The notes beneath the pieces were generated by a model that was not told where the DNA came from, made no database searches, and worked only from the letters and a program-made list of their open reading frames with translations. Positions 61,115 through 64,000 of a stretch of 64,000 nt of DNA are shown here, in pieces. The position numbers and the translations under genes were made by a program. Source of the DNA: Phenylobacterium sp. (GTDB lineage Bacteria > Pseudomonadota > Alphaproteobacteria > Caulobacterales > Caulobacteraceae); assembly GCA_020401865.1 (NCBI GenBank), contig JADCAS010000004.1, positions 578,811 through 642,810 of the forward strand, read 5' to 3'. Each line of letters starts with the position of its first letter. The stretch's first letter is position 1.

Positions 61115-62191
61115 ATGTCCATACGCACACGCCCTCTCTCCGCCCTGTCCCTGGCGACGCTTGCCGCCGCCACCCTGGCGGCAGCGGCCTGCTCCATTCC
61201 GGATATGGCCCCGGCTGCCCCCCAGAAGACCGGGGCGGCGGTCCAAGACTCCGTCGCCTTCACCCGTTTCCTGGTCCCTGACGGCGATCAGCCCAACATC
61301 GAAGCGGGTGTGTGGCGCCCAGCCGGAACGGTGGCGGCTCCTCGCCCCTTGATCGTCATCTCTCATGGCACAGGCGGGGATTTCCGTAGCCACCTCGCCA
61401 CTGCCCAGGCCCTGGCCCGGGCGGGCTTTGTCGTCGTCGCCCTGACCCACACGGGCGACAACTGGCGCGACCAGAGCCGGGCGACCGACCTGGGCGGGCG
61501 GACGCGCCAGGTCTCGGTGCTGATCGATTACATGCTGACCGCGTGGGAGGGCCGGGGCGGGATCGACGCCAAGCAGATCGGCGCCTTTGGATATTCGGCC
61601 GGCGGGTTCACCATGCTGGCGGCAGCTGGCGGCGAGCCGGACATGACCCGGATGGTCGAACACTGCCGTTCCCATCCCGACTATTTCGACTGCCGTCTGG
61701 TCGCCAAGACTCCCTCGACTGGAAGTCCGGCCGCCCGGGACGCCCTGGTGATCCATCGGGATCCGCGCCTGAAGGCCCTTGTGATCGCTGCGCCTGCCCT
61801 TGGCTTCACCTTCGCCGGCAAGGGTCTGGCCGGCGTGACCCAGCCCGTCCAATTGTGGCAGGCTGGCGCAGACCAGATCCTGCCGGCGCCGAGCTATGTG
61901 GAGCCCGTGAGAGCCGCCTTGCCGAAGCCGCCGGAGTTCTTTCGGGTCGAAGGCGCTGGCCATTACGACTTCATGCCGCCCTGTTCGGTCCAGCTGAAGC
62001 TCTTTGCGCCGGCGATCTGCGCGCCGACGCCCGGCTTTGACAGGGCGGACTTCCACGAGACCTTCGACCGGGAGGTGATCCGGTTCTTCACCACGCATCT
62101 GCGCGTGCCGTCACCCAGGTCGGCGGCTTCGGAGGCCTCGGTTCCCGGCCAAAGCGCCCGCTTCAGTCCTGGAACGGGTCCCGCATCATGA
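61115..62191 (+). CDS. Exported alpha/beta hydrolase (dienelactone-hydrolase/PAF-acetylhydrolase-like)
   Basis: 358 residues. The signal sequence ([18 protein letters not shown]) ends in a Cys at residue ~27, so it may be a lipoprotein, though the lipobox is imperfect (AAAC). The hydrolase core starts [16 protein letters not shown], with the Ser nucleophile in [11 protein letters not shown], Asp in QAGADQILP and His in [10 protein letters not shown]. The C-terminal 40 residues are disordered. The substrate is unknown. Its last 29 bases overlap the end of purA on the other strand. Divergent from the second LytTR gene. Confidence 0.8.
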   Translation: MSIRTRPLSALSLATLAAATLAAAACSIPDMAPAAPQKTGAAVQDSVAFTRFLVPDGDQPNIEAGVWRPAGTVAAPRPLIVISHGTGGDFRSHLATAQALARAGFVVVALTHTGDNWRDQSRATDLGGRTRQVSVLIDYMLTAWEGRGGIDAKQIGAFGYSAGGFTMLAAAGGEPDMTRMVEHCRSHPDYFDCRLVAKTPSTGSPAARDALVIHRDPRLKALVIAAPALGFTFAGKGLAGVTQPVQLWQAGADQILPAPSYVEPVRAALPKPPEFFRVEGAGHYDFMPPCSVQLKLFAPAICAPTPGFDRADFHETFDREVIRFFTTHLRVPSPRSAASEASVPGQSARFSPGTGPAS

Positions 62192-63452
62192 TGATGTCGT
62201 CCCGCTGGGGGCTGGTGGACAACAGGGCCACCGGCGCGCCGACCAGCTCCTCGATCCGGCGGACGTACTTCACCGCCGCGCCGGGCAGGTCCTTCCAGGA
62301 CCGGGCGCCCTGGGTGCTGTCTGACCAGCCTTCGATCTCCTCGTAGACCGGAACCAGGCGGGCCTGATCGCGCAGGCCGGCGGGCAGGTAGTCTACGGGC
62401 CGGCCGTCGAGGGTATAGCCGGTGCAGATCTTCAGGGTCTCGATCCCGTCGAGGACGTCCAGCTTGGTCAGGACAATGCCCTGGACCCCGCCGACGCGGA
62501 CGGACTGGCGCACCAGGGCCGCGTCGAACCAGCCGCAGCGGCGGGGCCGGCCGGTGACCGTGCCGAACTCATGGCCGCGCTCGCCCAGGCGGGCGCCGAT
62601 CTCGTCATGCAGCTCGGTGGGGAAGGGACCCTCGCCGACCCGGGTGGTGTAGGCCTTGACGATGCCCAGGACGTAGCCGCCCGCCTGGGGCCCGACCCCG
62701 GAGCCCGCCGCCACCTGGCCGGCCACGGTGTTGGAGCTGGTCACATAGGGATAGGTGCCGTGGTCGACGTCCAGCAGGGTGGCCTGGGCCCCCTCGAACA
62801 GGACCCGCCGGCCGGCGCGGATCTGGTCGCTGAGGATTCGCCAGGCGGGCTTCACGAAGGGCGCGACCTGGGGCGTGATCTCCGCCAGCTGGGCGAGGAT
62901 GTCGGCGGGGGTGACGGGGGTCAGGCCGAGGCCTGCGCGCAGGGCGCCGTGGTGGGCCAGCAGGCGCTCGATCTTGGTCTCCAGGGCCTCGCGGTCGGAG
63001 AGGTCGGCGAAGCGGATGGCCCGGCGGCCGACCTTGTCCTCGTAGGCCGGGCCGATGCCCCTGCCGGTGGTGCCGATCTTGCCGGCGCCGGCCCGGGCCT
63101 CGCGGGCCTGGTCGAGGTCGCGGTGCAGGGGCAGGATGACGGTGGCGTTGTCCGCCAGGACCAGGACGTCCGGCGCGATCTCCAGGCCCTGGGCCCGGGC
63201 GCGGCCGATCTCGTCCATCAGGGACCAGGGGTCCACCACCACGCCGTTACCGATGATGCTGAGCTTGCCCTGGACCACACCAGAGGGGAGCAGGGACAGC
63301 TTGTAGGTCTTGTCGCCCACCACGATGGTGTGGCCGGCGTTGTTGCCGCCCTGGAAGCGGACGACCACGTCCGCCCGGTCGGCCAGCCAGTCGATGACCT
63401 TGCCCTTGCCCTCGTCGCCCCACTGGCCGCCGATGACGGTGACGTTGCCCAT
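62163..63452 (-). CDS. purA: Adenylosuccinate synthetase
   Basis: 429 residues, full length. It joins IMP and aspartate with GTP, the first committed step to AMP. The P-loop [16 protein letters not shown] (part: [11 protein letters not shown]) is at ~8-18, with NAGHTIV and [14 protein letters not shown] as further signatures and TSSNTVAG in the IMP site. The C-terminal GTP-binding region is [12 protein letters not shown]. The start lies 215 bp before the VOC gene on the other strand. purH is in the same window but not in an operon with it. Confidence 0.97.
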   Translation of the reverse strand: MGNVTVIGGQWGDEGKGKVIDWLADRADVVVRFQGGNNAGHTIVVGDKTYKLSLLPSGVVQGKLSIIGNGVVVDPWSLMDEIGRARAQGLEIAPDVLVLADNATVILPLHRDLDQAREARAGAGKIGTTGRGIGPAYEDKVGRRAIRFADLSDREALETKIERLLAHHGALRAGLGLTPVTPADILAQLAEITPQVAPFVKPAWRILSDQIRAGRRVLFEGAQATLLDVDHGTYPYVTSSNTVAGQVAAGSGVGPQAGGYVLGIVKAYTTRVGEGPFPTELHDEIGARLGERGHEFGTVTGRPRRCGWFDAALVRQSVRVGGVQGIVLTKLDVLDGIETLKICTGYTLDGRPVDYLPAGLRDQARLVPVYEEIEGWSDSTQGARSWKDLPGAAVKYVRRIEELVGAPVALLSTSPQRDDIIMMRDPFQD

Positions 63453-63667
63453 GATGTGATCCTGTCAGGTATGCGTCCGCCGCCTGCCAGCGACTCCGTT
63501 CCCGCCCTTCGACAGGCGCTCGGCGGGGGGAGGTTCTGCAATGTCCGGACCCGAGGCGGCGCAGGTCGCGCCGGGCCTCCGGTCCGCCGGGGATAGACAG
63601 TCGGGCGGGGCCGACGTCAAGGGGTTTTGGTCTGGAGCCTCCGGCCTCGGAGCGCTAGGACGGAACC

Positions 63668-63865
63668 ATGGACAGTCCCCGTTTCCACCTCGCCTTCCCC
63701 GTCCGCGACCTTGCCGAGGCCCGGGCCTTCTATGGCGGCCTGCTGGGCTGTGCCGAAGGCCGGTCGAGCCCGGAATGGGTGGACTTCGATTTCCACGGCC
63801 ACCAGATCGTCGCCCACCTCGCGCCGACGCCGGAGGACGTCGCGACCAACCCCGTGGATGGCAGG
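63668..63865 (+). pseudogene. VOC/glyoxalase-like gene, cut off after 65 residues
   Basis: ATG at 63668 with AGGA upstream. The first ~65 residues begin MDSPRFHLAFPVRDLAEARA, continue FYGGLLGC and later WVDFDFHGHQIVAHL. This is the first beta-alpha-beta unit of a VOC-fold protein such as a glyoxalase or dioxygenase relative. The frame continues open to the window end, but after NPVDG the encoded sequence (RAIAYGLRLSND...) no longer looks like the family, and the base composition changes. The gene is probably broken by an insertion or a rearrangement. It would normally run ~125-145 residues. Confidence 0.65.
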
Positions 63866-64000
63866 GCTATTGCATATGGACTCCGCCTATCGAACGACTT
63901 GCGTGTGCAAGATTTGCTCGATCGAAAAGCTGGGAACAAAACAAAAACTGTAGCCGCTTCCGGGATAACAGACGCTCACCCGTTCCGGTTCCTTTTCCGA
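63863..64000. mobile_element. Lower-GC DNA at the right edge, possible mobile element or island end
   Basis: From about 63863 to the window end GC is about 51%, against about 70% in the 140 bases before. There is a run ACAAAACAAAAACTG near 63938. I cannot identify a terminal inverted repeat or transposase from 138 bases, and the other end lies outside the window. An IS or a genomic island boundary is the likely reading; a normal low-GC gene after a deletion is also possible. Confidence 0.45.

Noticed and set aside
63627..63953. A 108-codon frame overlapping the VOC gene
   Set aside because: The frame from 63668 encodes a recognisable VOC start with a ribosome binding site; the other frame is Arg/Ser/Pro-rich without similarity.

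Overview
The window is a 64 kb stretch of chromosome from a GC-rich (about 70%) alphaproteobacterium, most likely of the order Caulobacterales (Caulobacter/Phenylobacterium-like). The reasons are an alphaproteobacterial RpoH, the sucCD-sucAB-lpd order, PhaR with phaAB, a DUF484-xerC pair beside priA, a DUF1674 protein, a DUF4908-like exported protein and a CYP153-type P450. The placement is by gene content and recall; no search was run. Genes are dense, many neighbours overlap by 1-4 bases, and I saw no tRNA, rRNA or CRISPR array.

Layout. 1-12 kb is a TCA block: the end of a CitE/malyl-CoA-lyase-like gene, mdh, sucC, sucD, sucA, sucB and lpdA, interrupted by a HIT protein and a LytTR/DUF2306 divergent pair. 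12-23 kb holds an outer-membrane-type protein, xerC/DUF484, a small transaldolase, priA, a TerC membrane protein, an AT-rich 515-bp intergenic region, a CHAP peptidoglycan hydrolase, a CorA-type transporter and mutS. 23-32 kb has an exported alpha/beta hydrolase, dnaJ-dnaK with a candidate RpoH promoter, a Tat-exported dienelactone hydrolase, a pirin and an exported leucyl aminopeptidase. 32-41 kb holds purH, rpe, rsmB, DUF1674, pyrF, marC, an SDR, a methyltransferase, gloB and a DUF4908-like protein.

40.8-44 kb is a polyhydroxybutyrate locus: phaA-phaB divergent from phaR, with a TGCA-rich operator candidate between them. 44-48.5 kb has two family-2 glycosyltransferases, an ArnT-like membrane glycosyltransferase and HMG-CoA lyase. 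47.5-53 kb (minus strand) is a tightly coupled chain cysS - SRPBCC - NifU-like - yidD - thrS - glycosyltransferase. 53-58 kb carries folE, hisI, phoD, rluD and rpoH. 58-63.5 kb carries a CYP153-like P450 with a TetR regulator, a second LytTR membrane regulator divergent from an exported hydrolase, and purA.

The right edge shows the clearest sign of rearrangement. A VOC/glyoxalase-like gene starts normally at 63668, loses similarity to its family after about 65 residues, and GC falls from about 70% to about 51% for the rest of the window. A mobile element or island boundary is the simplest reading, but its body lies outside the window. Other points of interest are the loss of one zinc site in PriA, a malate dehydrogenase of the cytosolic-like type instead of the LDH-like type expected next to sucCD, a 26-bp perfect palindrome inside tetR, and three convergent gene pairs whose stop codons share one CTAG. 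I did not find a convincing complete new system; most of the window is core chromosome.
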